Below are positions 1 through 6,520 of a DNA stretch of 7,972 bases, in pieces. The notes under the pieces were generated by a model. The model saw only the letters and a program-made list of their open reading frames with translations. It was not told the origin of the DNA and searched no databases. Both the position numbers and the translations under genes were made by a program. How positions within the stretch are numbered: the stretch's first letter is position 1; each line of letters opens with the position of its first letter. The DNA comes from Syntrophomonadaceae bacterium (lineage in GTDB: Bacteria > Bacillota > Dethiobacteria > DTU022), in assembly GCA_003566935.1 (NCBI GenBank), contig PXBM01000150.1, positions 1 to 7,972 of the forward strand. Direction: 5' to 3'.

Positions 1-1
1 A

Positions 2-271
2 AGAAATCTTTTTGATCATCCTGCTCACCCCTATACCAGGGCCCTGCTGCGCTCAATTCCCCGCCTGGGCCAAAATGATCTTACTCCCATTGAAGGACAA
101 CCTCCTTCAATGTTCAATCTTCCTTCAGGCTGTCCATTTCTCAGGCGCTGCCCGGAAACTTTGAGCAGTTGCTATGATTATATGCCTTCTTTAGAAGAAG
201 TATCTCCGGGCCATTTTTCAGCCTGCCTGACGGCTCATAAAGTTGAACTTCCGGGGGTTTCCAGCCAGTGA
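2..271 (+). CDS. Oligopeptide/dipeptide ABC transporter ATP-binding protein, DppD/OppD-like (3' end only)
   Basis: The open frame enters from the left edge and ends at TGA 269-271, leaving the last 89 residues. The nucleotide-binding core (Walker A, signature, Walker B) lies outside the window. What is visible is the C-terminal region specific to peptide-transporter ATPases. It has the AHPYTRALL motif (codons about 23-49), then PSGCPFLRRCP with four cysteines spaced C-x5-C-x6-C-x17-C (codons at 131, 149, 170 and 224). In this family these cysteines are associated with a [4Fe-4S] cluster. The protein would be cytoplasmic, bound to the permease pair, hydrolysing ATP to drive import. The next ATPase begins at the overlapping GTGA, which suggests translational coupling. 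The D-type assignment is inferred from the usual D-then-F order, because the discriminating N-terminal part is missing. Confidence 0.92.
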   Translation, partial: RNLFDHPAHPYTRALLRSIPRLGQNDLTPIEGQPPSMFNLPSGCPFLRRCPETLSSCYDYMPSLEEVSPGHFSACLTAHKVELPGVSSQ

Positions 272-1230
272 GTTTACTCAAGGTTAATAACCTGGTCAAG
301 CATTATACCAGGCGTAAATCCCTGTCCAACAAATCAAGGCTGGCTGTCCATGCTGTCGACGGAGTCTCCCTTACAATAGACAAGGGTGAGGTTTTAGGCT
401 TAGTCGGAGAAAGCGGTTGTGGAAAAAGCACCCTGGGCCGTTTAATAGCCAGGCTTGAGGAAAAAACAAGCGGGGAAATTTACTTCCACGGAAAAGAAAT
501 CAGCAGCACCAGGGGCAAAAGTTTGCGCCTGCTGCGCCGTAATTTCCAGATAATATTCCAGGACACATCTTCTTCCCTAAACCCCCGATGGAAAACCAGG
601 CCGATTATTGAAGAACCGATGCTTAACTTCGAAATGGATGAGTCACACAGGCATAATAAGTGCATTGAGCTTTTAGACCTGGTTGGACTGGATAAAAGTG
701 ATGCAGAAAAATATCCGCATGAGTTAAGCGGCGGGCAGCGGCAGCGGGTTAATATTGCCAGGGCCCTGGCCCTGGAGCCGGCCCTGCTGATATGCGATGA
801 ACCTGTCTCCAGCCTGGATGTATCAATAAGGGCCCAGGTTTTAAAACTGCTGCAAAGCTTACAGCAAAAGTTGCAGCTTTCTTACCTTTTTATATCCCAC
901 GACCTGGCTGCAGTCAGCACTATCGCTACCAGGGTCGCCGTAATGTACCTGGGGCAAATCGTAGAAGTACTCCCTGCTGCCGGCCTGGAAAAAACAGCCG
1001 CCCACCCCTACACCAGGGCTTTAATTGAAGCTGTTCCAATGCCCGATCCGCACCGGGCCGCGGCACTGCTCAGACCAGCTGTGCGGGGTGAACCACCCGA
1101 CCCGTCAAATCCCCCGCCGGGCTGCCGCTTTCACCCGCGCTGTCCCCTTGCGGAGGAAAAGTGCCGGATTGAAAAGCCGGCCTATAAAAAAATAGAGGAG
1201 CAGCACTATGCTGCATGCCACTTATTATAG
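268..1230 (+). CDS. Oligopeptide/dipeptide ABC transporter ATP-binding protein, DppF/OppF-like
   Basis: This is a complete 320-residue ABC ATPase of normal family length. It shows Walker A GESGCGKST (47-55), the Q-loop glutamine in IIFQD (Q98), the signature LSGGQ (153-157), Walker B LLICDEP (173-179, catalytic E178), the D-loop SSLD (181-184) and the switch histidine H211. The C-terminal peptide-transporter extension follows, with AHPYTRAL (245-252) and four cysteines C286, C292, C299 and C317 in the same C-x5-C-x6-C-x17-C spacing as the upstream partner. SSSLNPR after the Q-loop is typical of F-type subunits. The start is GTG 268, which overlaps the preceding stop by 4 bp and has GGGGG at 253-257 upstream, so reinitiation by the same ribosomes is likely. 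With the upstream ATPase it should form a heterodimeric cytoplasmic motor for the permeases encoded at 3055-4938. Confidence 0.95.
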   Translation: MSLLKVNNLVKHYTRRKSLSNKSRLAVHAVDGVSLTIDKGEVLGLVGESGCGKSTLGRLIARLEEKTSGEIYFHGKEISSTRGKSLRLLRRNFQIIFQDTSSSLNPRWKTRPIIEEPMLNFEMDESHRHNKCIELLDLVGLDKSDAEKYPHELSGGQRQRVNIARALALEPALLICDEPVSSLDVSIRAQVLKLLQSLQQKLQLSYLFISHDLAAVSTIATRVAVMYLGQIVEVLPAAGLEKTAAHPYTRALIEAVPMPDPHRAAALLRPAVRGEPPDPSNPPPGCRFHPRCPLAEEKCRIEKPAYKKIEEQHYAACHLL

Positions 1231-1243
1231 GCAACTCAATATG

Positions 1244-1250
1244 AGGAGGT
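1244..1250 (+). promoter_or_regulatory. Strong ribosome binding site for the 39-codon ORF
   Basis: AGGAGGT, near-perfect complementarity to the 16S rRNA 3' end, sits 8 nt before ATG 1259. It is the best Shine-Dalgarno in the operon and is the main reason for taking the tiny downstream ORF seriously. Confidence 0.75.
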
Positions 1251-1258
1251 TCTAGTTA

Positions 1259-1378
1259 ATGAAGGCAAAAAATATTTTACTGCTGGCTACATACGGCATG
1301 GAAATCGTCGAATGCGGCGGAGTACTGGCCGAACCTTACCGCAAGGCCGAAAGGTTTGAATTAGAATACCTGTTTTAA
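1259..1378 (+). CDS. 39-residue ORF, probable internally deleted remnant of a PIG-L/LmbE-type deacetylase gene
   Basis: The ORF starts at ATG 1259 behind a perfect AGGAGGT and ends at TAA 1376-1378. It fills the gap between the ATPase and the binding-protein gene. The first 24 residues, with a hydrophobic strand ILLLA followed by TYGMEIVECGGVLAE, match the layout of the PIG-L (LmbE) N-terminus, in which a first beta strand leads to an AHPDDE-type zinc motif and then a CGG-[TV]-LA helix start. The last part, PYRKAERFELEYLF, resembles the short terminal YAEAF-type segment with which such proteins end. PIG-L enzymes are normally a little over 200 residues, so most of the fold is missing. Even the retained motif lacks the His and Asp zinc ligands (TYGM in place of HPDD). 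A deacetylase activity is therefore not expected. A translated small peptide of other function, or an assembly error, remains possible. The family link rests on motif memory, not a search. Confidence 0.5.
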   Translation: MKAKNILLLATYGMEIVECGGVLAEPYRKAERFELEYLF

Positions 1379-1410
1379 CCTGGTGGAATTGCAGAAAAGG
1401 AGAAATTACA

Positions 1411-3030
1411 ATGATCAAAAGATTATTTTATCTAACCCTGGTTTTGCTGTTTATCTTTGCAGCAGCCTGCTCTCCGACCGAGGAAACCCCGTCAGCAGGC
1501 CCGGCTGATGATCCTGAAGAAGAGCCAACAAATGGTGTGGAAGCAGTCAGCCTGCGCATGGCCATCCCTAGGGACGAAGGTTCACTTAACCCTTACACCT
1601 ATGTTACAGGTTACCCGGGACACAACCTGCTGCTGCTGATTTATGATACAGTATTCCAGCTTGATGAAAACAACATACCTAAACCCTGGCTTGTTACCGG
1701 TCACGAAGTTGATGCCGAAGGCATTAACTGGAATTTTACCCTGCACGATGGCATCACCTGGCATGACGGAACACCCCTGACTGCAGAGGACATTAAGTTT
1801 AGCTTTGAATATTACGGGGCGCACAGCCACAGCCGATGGACAAATGCTGTTTCAGCCATTGAAGAAGTTGTTGTCGAAGATGATCTAAGCTTCAGGATTA
1901 TCTTGAGTGAACCGGTGCCTGCTTTCCTGGCCAACCCATTAAGCGATGTTCCGATCATCCCGGAACATATCTGGCAGGATGTTTCTGACCCGGATAGTTT
2001 TACAGACCACACCGGCAGCGGACCTTACAGGATTACCGAACATGTCCCCGACCAAACTTACAGGTTGCAGGCAAATACTGACTACTTTCTGGGCAAACCG
2101 GCAGTTGAAGAAATCGGGATGATCATCATTGAAGACCAGACCGCCACGTTTACCGCCCTGCGAGTCGGTGATATTGATTTTGCCTCACGCAGCCTGCAGC
2201 CTGAGCTGGTAGAAGATTTTGCCGGAGAAGGTGAAACGGACATTATAACCGGGCCTGGTTTCACCAGCAGCCTGCTGCAGATTAACAATGAACGCGAACC
2301 TTTTAATGATCCCCTGGTCCGCAAAGCCATATCAAGGGCTATTGATATTGATGACCTGGTTGATACCGTTATGCTCGGCTACGGAACTGCCGGCAGCCCC
2401 GGTTACATTCATCCTGATCTGCCACATTATAACCCTGACGTTGAACATGTTTATGACCCCGATGAAGCCGCTGCCCTGCTGGAGGAAGCAGGTTTTATAG
2501 ATACATACGGCGACCGGGAGTTTGAGCTTTTAACCCGTTCCAATGACCCACTGCGGGTGCGCACTGCAGAAATGATTGCCGAAAATCTTAATGCAGTTGG
2601 AATTAATGTCAGCGTGCAGGCTCTTGATTCAGCTACCCTGGACGACCTGGTCTGGCCGGAATTCGACACCAGCCAGGGGCGTGACTACGATCTGTCCATC
2701 TGGGGCTGGTCGGCACCGGTAATGATCGACCCGGAACGCCTGGGAGGCTTATTCCATTCCGACCTGGAAAACCGGGGCACACTTAACATAGGAGCATATG
2801 CGAATAGCGAAGTTGATACCCTGGCAGAAGAGCTATCGGTTACAGTTGACCCGGGGCGGCAGCAAGATATTTTTAACCAGCTCCAGGTAGTTCTCGCCGA
2901 CACGGTGCCTTTTGTCACCCTTTACTATCCCGATGGCATCTATGCTTACCGGCCGGACACTTACGCCAGCTGGACATATCAGAACGGACAGGGTGTTTTG
3001 AACAAGCTATCTTTTATCGATATGCCATAA
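1411..3030 (+). CDS. ABC transporter substrate-binding lipoprotein, family 5 (SBP_bac_5, peptide/nickel type)
   Basis: This 539-residue extracytoplasmic solute receptor is typical in length. The N-terminus has K3-R4, a hydrophobic core (5-19) and the lipobox AAAC with C20 as the predicted lipidated cysteine, followed by an acidic, proline-rich linker (21-43) that tethers it to the outer face of the membrane. The family hallmarks are present in order: LHDGITWHDGTPLTAEDIKFS (111-131), GSGPYRI (202-208), the ITGPGF...LQINN stretch (279-293), FNDPLVRKAISRAID (298-312) and the C-terminal VPFVTLYYPDGI (499-510). ATG 1411 is preceded by AAGGAG (1397-1402) at 8 nt. It lies between the ATPase and permease genes and presumably delivers substrate to the permeases immediately downstream. 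Oligo- or dipeptides are the default for this family, but members also bind nickel complexes, sugars or opines. No residue I can see decides among these. Confidence 0.95.
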   Translation: MIKRLFYLTLVLLFIFAAACSPTEETPSAGPADDPEEEPTNGVEAVSLRMAIPRDEGSLNPYTYVTGYPGHNLLLLIYDTVFQLDENNIPKPWLVTGHEVDAEGINWNFTLHDGITWHDGTPLTAEDIKFSFEYYGAHSHSRWTNAVSAIEEVVVEDDLSFRIILSEPVPAFLANPLSDVPIIPEHIWQDVSDPDSFTDHTGSGPYRITEHVPDQTYRLQANTDYFLGKPAVEEIGMIIIEDQTATFTALRVGDIDFASRSLQPELVEDFAGEGETDIITGPGFTSSLLQINNEREPFNDPLVRKAISRAIDIDDLVDTVMLGYGTAGSPGYIHPDLPHYNPDVEHVYDPDEAAALLEEAGFIDTYGDREFELLTRSNDPLRVRTAEMIAENLNAVGINVSVQALDSATLDDLVWPEFDTSQGRDYDLSIWGWSAPVMIDPERLGGLFHSDLENRGTLNIGAYANSEVDTLAEELSVTVDPGRQQDIFNQLQVVLADTVPFVTLYYPDGIYAYRPDTYASWTYQNGQGVLNKLSFIDMP

Positions 3031-3041
3031 CTGATGAATTG

Positions 3042-3049
3042 AAAGGTGA
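3042..3049 (+). promoter_or_regulatory. Ribosome binding site that sets the first permease start at ATG 3055
   Basis: AAAGGTGA, with its AGGTG core at 3044-3048, sits 6 nt before ATG 3055. An in-frame GTG at 3046 lies inside this element and has no comparable site of its own, so the start is placed at 3055. Confidence 0.65.
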
Positions 3050-3054
3050 AATTA

Positions 3055-4035
3055 ATGCTCCGATTCTGGGGAAACAAATTACTACAATACGGCCTGGTTC
3101 TGCTCATTACCCTGGTCATTAATTTTTCTCTGCCCCGGTTAATGCCCGGCTCTCCCCTGGAACTGCTGGCCGGTGAAGATGTGGGCCGGTTAACCACGGA
3201 AGAACGGCAGGAAGTAATGAGCAGGCATGGTCTTGATCAACCTGTCCACAAGCAGTTTATTATCTACCTGGGACAGCTTGGACAGGGCGATCTTGGTTAT
3301 TCATACCGGCAAAACAGGCCGGTTAGCACGATCATCTGGGAAAGATTACCCTGGACCCTGCTTTTAACCGGATCAGCCCTGGTCCTTTCCAGTATCATCG
3401 GGGTCATCTTCGGCCCCCTGGCCGCCTGGCGGAGGGGCCGCTTCAGCGACGTCGGCTCAATGTCGCTGTTCATCTTTCTCGATTCGATGCCTTCCTTCTG
3501 GCTGGGAATGATCCTGGTCGCCCTGTTCGGAGCCAGGCTGCGCTGGTTTCCGGTATTCGGAGCAAGAACACCTTTTGCAGACTATACAGGATGGGCGGCA
3601 TTGGTTGATGTTCTGCATCATCTGGCCCTGCCGCTTTTAACCTTAACCCTGGTCACTATCGCCGGGTTGTTTCTAATTATCCGCTATTCCACCCTGGAAA
3701 CCCTGGGTGAACAGTATATCACCGTAGCCCGGGCTAAGGGGCTGCCTGAAAGGTTAATTATTTTCCGCCACGTCCTGCGTAACGCCATGCTGCCTGGGAT
3801 TACTGTCTTTATGCTCAGCCTGGGCTACGTGGTCAGCGGGACCACGGTAATTGAAACAGTCTTTGCCTGGCCCGGCCTGGGCAGGTTAATGTTTGAAGCC
3901 GTTATGCAGCGTGATTACCCGGTGCTGCAGGCCACCTTTATGATTGTTACAGTTTGCGTTATTATCGCCAACTTTGTGGCTGATCTACTTTACCCCCTGG
4001 CCGATCCACGGGTCAGGGCTGAAGGGGGGCAGTAA
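3055..4035 (+). CDS. Peptide/nickel ABC transporter permease, DppB/OppB-like
   Basis: This 326-residue integral membrane permease of the BPD_transp_1 family has normal DppB length. About six hydrophobic spans are visible, roughly at residues 9-27, 98-124, 133-163, 187-209, 247-270 and 292-314. Family marks are PRLMPGSP after the first span, GDLGYSY (78-84) in the extracellular loop, the EAA coupling loop VARAKGLPERLIIFRHVLRNAMLP (224-247) that contacts the ATPases, the IETVFAWPGLGRL segment (266-278) and the terminal YPLADPRVR. I chose ATG 3055 because AAAGGTGA is well placed for it. A GTG nine bases earlier would add only MKL. The gene lies 24 nt after the binding-protein stop and 3 nt before its partner permease, so the two permeases should be translated together and pair in the membrane. 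Confidence 0.94.
   Translation: MLRFWGNKLLQYGLVLLITLVINFSLPRLMPGSPLELLAGEDVGRLTTEERQEVMSRHGLDQPVHKQFIIYLGQLGQGDLGYSYRQNRPVSTIIWERLPWTLLLTGSALVLSSIIGVIFGPLAAWRRGRFSDVGSMSLFIFLDSMPSFWLGMILVALFGARLRWFPVFGARTPFADYTGWAALVDVLHHLALPLLTLTLVTIAGLFLIIRYSTLETLGEQYITVARAKGLPERLIIFRHVLRNAMLPGITVFMLSLGYVVSGTTVIETVFAWPGLGRLMFEAVMQRDYPVLQATFMIVTVCVIIANFVADLLYPLADPRVRAEGGQ
4022..4029 (+). promoter_or_regulatory. Ribosome binding site supporting the TTG start of the second permease
   Basis: AAGGGGGG lies within the last codons of the upstream permease, 9 nt before TTG 4039. The in-frame ATG at 4054 has only AAAGG almost touching it, too close to work, so the TTG is preferred. Confidence 0.6.
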
Positions 4036-4038
4036 TCG

Positions 4039-4938
4039 TTGTCTCCCAAAGGCATGTTAAAAGCAATCATGAAAAATAAGACCGGCCGGATAGGTATCAT
4101 CCTGCTGGCTTTAATTATATTTACTGCCATCTTTGCCCCCTGGCTGGCACCTTTTGATCCGTACGAGAGAGTTGCCCGGCCTTTTCAACACCCATCTGCA
4201 AGTCACCTGCTCGGCACCAACGATATCGGCCAGGATATAATAAGCGAAATGATCTGGGGTACCCGCATATCCCTATCAATCGGTATAATTGCAGCTGCTA
4301 TTGCCATAATCCTGGGGACTGCTATCGGTATTTTAAGCGGGTATTACCGGCGCTGGCTTGATACTATCCTGATGCGTTTCGTTGATGTAGTGCTGGTGAT
4401 CCCATTTTTACCGCTGATGATCCTGCTGGCCGCCTACCTGGGGCCGCAGCTTACTAATATCATCATTGTAATTGGCATTTTGACCTGGGCCGGCCCTGCC
4501 CGGGTAATCCGCTCACAGGTTTTAAGCATACGGGAACTGGGTTATGTCCAGGCAGCCCGCTCACTGGGTGGGACAGATTTCAAGATCATGGTCCGCCATA
4601 TTCTGCCCGGGGTAATGCCAATTGCCCTGGCCCAATTTATCCGGGCTGTTTCAACAGTAATTTTGATCGAATCTTCCCTGGCTTTCCTGGGTCTGGGCGA
4701 TCCTACAGCAAAAAGCTGGGGGACTGTTCTTTACTACGCACAAACCAGGGGAGCATTTTTAACCGGGGCCTGGGTCTGGTGGGTTCTGCCTCCGGGACTA
4801 CTGATCACTTTTACCGTCCTCGCCTTTGCTTTGACCGGTTACACCTTAGAGGAAATCCTTAACCCCCGCCTGCGCAGCGCCGGCCCCCATCACCGAGTTT
4901 TCTTTGATAGCGAAGCTATGGAGAAGAATCGGGGTTGA
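4039..4938 (+). CDS. Peptide/nickel ABC transporter permease, DppC/OppC-like
   Basis: This 299-residue permease is the partner of the gene just upstream (3-nt gap). An OppC_N-type first span (residues about 17-36) is followed by APFDPYE and the conserved LGTNDIGQDIISEMIWGTRISL (58-79). Further spans then surround the EAA loop YVQAARSLGGTDFKIMVRHILPGVMP (169-194). The C-terminal marks ESSLAFLGLGDPTAKSWG (211-228) and LNPRLR (274-279) are present. About 20 residues beyond NPRLR, charged and histidine-containing, form a tail slightly longer than usual in the family. The start is TTG 4039, backed by AAGGGGGG at 4022-4029. The stop codon is only 5 nt from the stop of the opposing minus-strand transporter, with no hairpin terminator visible between them. 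Confidence 0.94.
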   Translation: MSPKGMLKAIMKNKTGRIGIILLALIIFTAIFAPWLAPFDPYERVARPFQHPSASHLLGTNDIGQDIISEMIWGTRISLSIGIIAAAIAIILGTAIGILSGYYRRWLDTILMRFVDVVLVIPFLPLMILLAAYLGPQLTNIIIVIGILTWAGPARVIRSQVLSIRELGYVQAARSLGGTDFKIMVRHILPGVMPIALAQFIRAVSTVILIESSLAFLGLGDPTAKSWGTVLYYAQTRGAFLTGAWVWWVLPPGLLITFTVLAFALTGYTLEEILNPRLRSAGPHHRVFFDSEAMEKNRG

Positions 4939-4943
4939 TGTGA

Positions 4944-6326
4944 TTATTCCCTCATTTCTAATTCTGCCTGAACCTGCTGCTCCGGGTAACGCATGAAGCA
5001 AATATAACTACCCAGACCAGCTACAGCAACCACAAGTATGCTTAACTGCACACCCAGGGGTTGGGCAATATCTTTGCCAAACGCAGATAGCAGGAAAGTA
5101 AATACTACTCCAGCCATGGCAATAGTCAGTTTTAAAGGTATTGCCCGGGCCCCAAAAAACATCGCTTCCCGATGCTGCCCGGTTTTATAATACTCTGCCC
5201 GGGCTAAATCAGCTATAGTCGGGTTGATCAATATAGTCAAAACAGCCAGGGGGAAACCCGCCAGGGCAAACATAGCAAGGCTTACATATAGATTAATGCC
5301 ACTTGCATCAAAAGATAACAGGAATATAATTAGGCAGCTAAAAAACAAACTTAATACTCCTGTTGTAACTACCTTTTTCTTGCCTGTTTTTTTAGCTAAA
5401 AGGTTAACGAAGGGAAAACAGATCAGTGCTCCACCAATAGCCAGGACCGCCAATATAGTGATAAAGCCTTCTTCCCGCTGAAAAATTACCACTGCGTAAT
5501 AGATTAGGCCCAGGGTGATCAGGTTCATGGCAAACTGCAGGAACATCTCGCCCATCAAAAATATCCGAAATGGCCTGATCTTATAGGTTTTTCGCAAAGA
5601 CTGCCAAGTTCCAAGCTGTTGAGAAGCAACGGGCAGACAGTGAACCTTTTCGTTAAAACCTAAAGTAGCTGTATAGAGTATCAATGCTGAGAAGGCAGCA
5701 AAAATTAATACGGCACTGCTGTAAGCTGAACGCATATCTTGGCCCACCTCCTGCAGACCTGCTGTAACCAGCGGAAATACCACTGTAACTATAACCAGTC
5801 CTATAATGCCAAAAAAGGCAATCATCGTCGATAAGTTGATGCGCAGGAGGTCGGTATGCCCAAGCTCAGGCAAAAGTGCCAGGTACGGGTTAACATATGA
5901 TGTAAAGGAAAGATAGAACAGGACCATGGCCATAGTTAACCATAAGCCGTTTGTAAAAGCTTCGCTACCTATATCAGGAGGATAAAATACCATCAACGTA
6001 GATAAAGCCAGCGGTAATCCTCCAATAACCAGGAAAAGCTTGCGGCGTCCCAGGCGGGACCGATTATTGTCGCTTAAAGAAGCAATCAGGGGATCAGTAA
6101 AGCCGTCGAATATTCGGCCTACCAGTAAGGCTAAGCCCAGTATTGTAAATAAGCTTAAATAAGTGCGGTCCGGAACTAAATTCGGCAGGTTATATTCCGC
6201 AGGAGGCAGGTAATAAAATGGCATATAAAGCAGGACCAGGCGCTCGAGCATGGTGAACGCCAGGCTTCCCGATGCATATATCAGCTGCTTGATCGGCGGC
6301 AGGGGTAAAACATTTTTATGAGTCAT
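4944..6326 (-). CDS. GPH/MelB-type secondary transporter (MFS_2 family, glycoside-cation symporter-like)
   Basis: This 460-residue polytopic protein has about twelve hydrophobic spans and the usual length for the glycoside-pentoside-hexuronide symporter group. The diagnostic stretch is GRIFDGFTDPLIASLSDNNRSRLGRRK (70-96). D74 and D78 line up with the two Asp of the MelB helix-II cation site, and the basic SRLGRRK follows in the loop. In the C-terminal half, TGQHREAMFFGARAIPLKL (382-400) corresponds to the family TG-x-R-x-E-(G/A)-x-FF element. By my hand alignment, the helix-IV Asp of MelB is not conserved (V145 near NPYLALLP). The substrate is unknown and could be a sugar, glycoside or another solute. 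The start at ATG 6326 has AAGGAG at 6338-6333, 6 nt upstream. It is the only minus-strand gene between the peptide transporter and the divergent region, so it is probably monocistronic. Confidence 0.88.
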   Translation of the reverse strand: MTHKNVLPLPPIKQLIYASGSLAFTMLERLVLLYMPFYYLPPAEYNLPNLVPDRTYLSLFTILGLALLVGRIFDGFTDPLIASLSDNNRSRLGRRKLFLVIGGLPLALSTLMVFYPPDIGSEAFTNGLWLTMAMVLFYLSFTSYVNPYLALLPELGHTDLLRINLSTMIAFFGIIGLVIVTVVFPLVTAGLQEVGQDMRSAYSSAVLIFAAFSALILYTATLGFNEKVHCLPVASQQLGTWQSLRKTYKIRPFRIFLMGEMFLQFAMNLITLGLIYYAVVIFQREEGFITILAVLAIGGALICFPFVNLLAKKTGKKKVVTTGVLSLFFSCLIIFLLSFDASGINLYVSLAMFALAGFPLAVLTILINPTIADLARAEYYKTGQHREAMFFGARAIPLKLTIAMAGVVFTFLLSAFGKDIAQPLGVQLSILVVAVAGLGSYICFMRYPEQQVQAELEMRE

Positions 6327-6375
6327 CCTTTTCTCCTTAACCGATAGTAATGAACCGGGGATTCTTGATTGCTTC

Positions 6376-6405
6376 CTGACATGAAAGTGTTTTGTTTATT
6401 ATAAA
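6376..6405 (+). promoter_or_regulatory. Candidate sigma-A promoter for the SIMPL lipoprotein
   Basis: CTGACA (6376-6381) and TATAAA (6400-6405) are separated by 18 nt. Transcription would start near 6412 and leave a leader of about 115 nt before ATG 6528 that contains the inverted repeat at 6422-6466. This is prediction by eye only. Confidence 0.4.
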
Positions 6406-6406
6406 C
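6394..6406. repeat. 13-bp palindrome over both -10 elements, possible operator
   Basis: GTTTAT-T-ATAAAC is a perfect 6-bp inverted repeat around a single central base, lying exactly on the overlapping divergent -10 boxes. A dimeric repressor site is plausible. AT-rich palindromes this short can also arise by chance. Confidence 0.4.
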
Positions 6407-6426
6407 TACCTTTTTAAAAATAGTAA
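6398..6426 (-). promoter_or_regulatory. Candidate sigma-A promoter for the GPH transporter
   Basis: Read on the minus strand, a consensus TATAAT occupies 6403-6398. A weak -35 (TTACTA) lies 17 nt upstream, at about 6426-6421. The expected transcript leader to ATG 6326 is about 65 nt. The -10 overlaps the plus-strand -10, so the two promoters would compete or be controlled together. Confidence 0.45.
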
Positions 6427-6466
6427 TAGAACGTGACAGGGAAACGTTATTTATGAAACTATTACT
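6422..6466. repeat. Interrupted inverted repeat in the lipoprotein leader
   Basis: The outer arms are AGTAATAG (6422-6429) and CTATTACT (6459-6466). The inner arms are AACGT (6430-6434) and ACGTT (6444-6448) around a 9-nt loop. Outer and inner arms are adjacent on the left and separated by 10 nt on the right. As RNA this could fold into a bulged hairpin between the promoter and the start codon. As DNA it could hold protein sites. Confidence 0.4.
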
Positions 6467-6513
6467 CATAGATGATTGTCTTAGATATAGAAAGCAAGAA
6501 AAAGAATTAAAAT

Positions 6514-6520
6514 GGGGGAA
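6514..6520 (+). promoter_or_regulatory. Ribosome binding site that sets the SIMPL lipoprotein start at ATG 6528
   Basis: GGGGGAA lies 7-9 nt before ATG 6528. This start puts a lipoprotein signal peptide directly at the N-terminus. The in-frame ATG at 6453 would add 25 charged residues in front of it and is rejected. Confidence 0.6.

Noticed and set aside
2082..2330. Antisense open frames inside the binding-protein gene (also 1582-1830, 1812-2012, 2451-2669, 2685-2918)
   Set aside because: They are arginine/serine-rich, low-complexity shadows of a well-supported coding frame with no motifs or ribosome binding sites.
3046..3054. GTG start for the first permease
   Set aside because: The GTG lies within the AAAGGTGA element that serves ATG 3055 and has no ribosome binding site of its own.
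4907..4919. Small hairpin ATAGC-GAA-GCTAT near the end of the second permease gene as a terminator
   Set aside because: It has only a 5-bp stem, lies inside the coding sequence and has no following T-tract.
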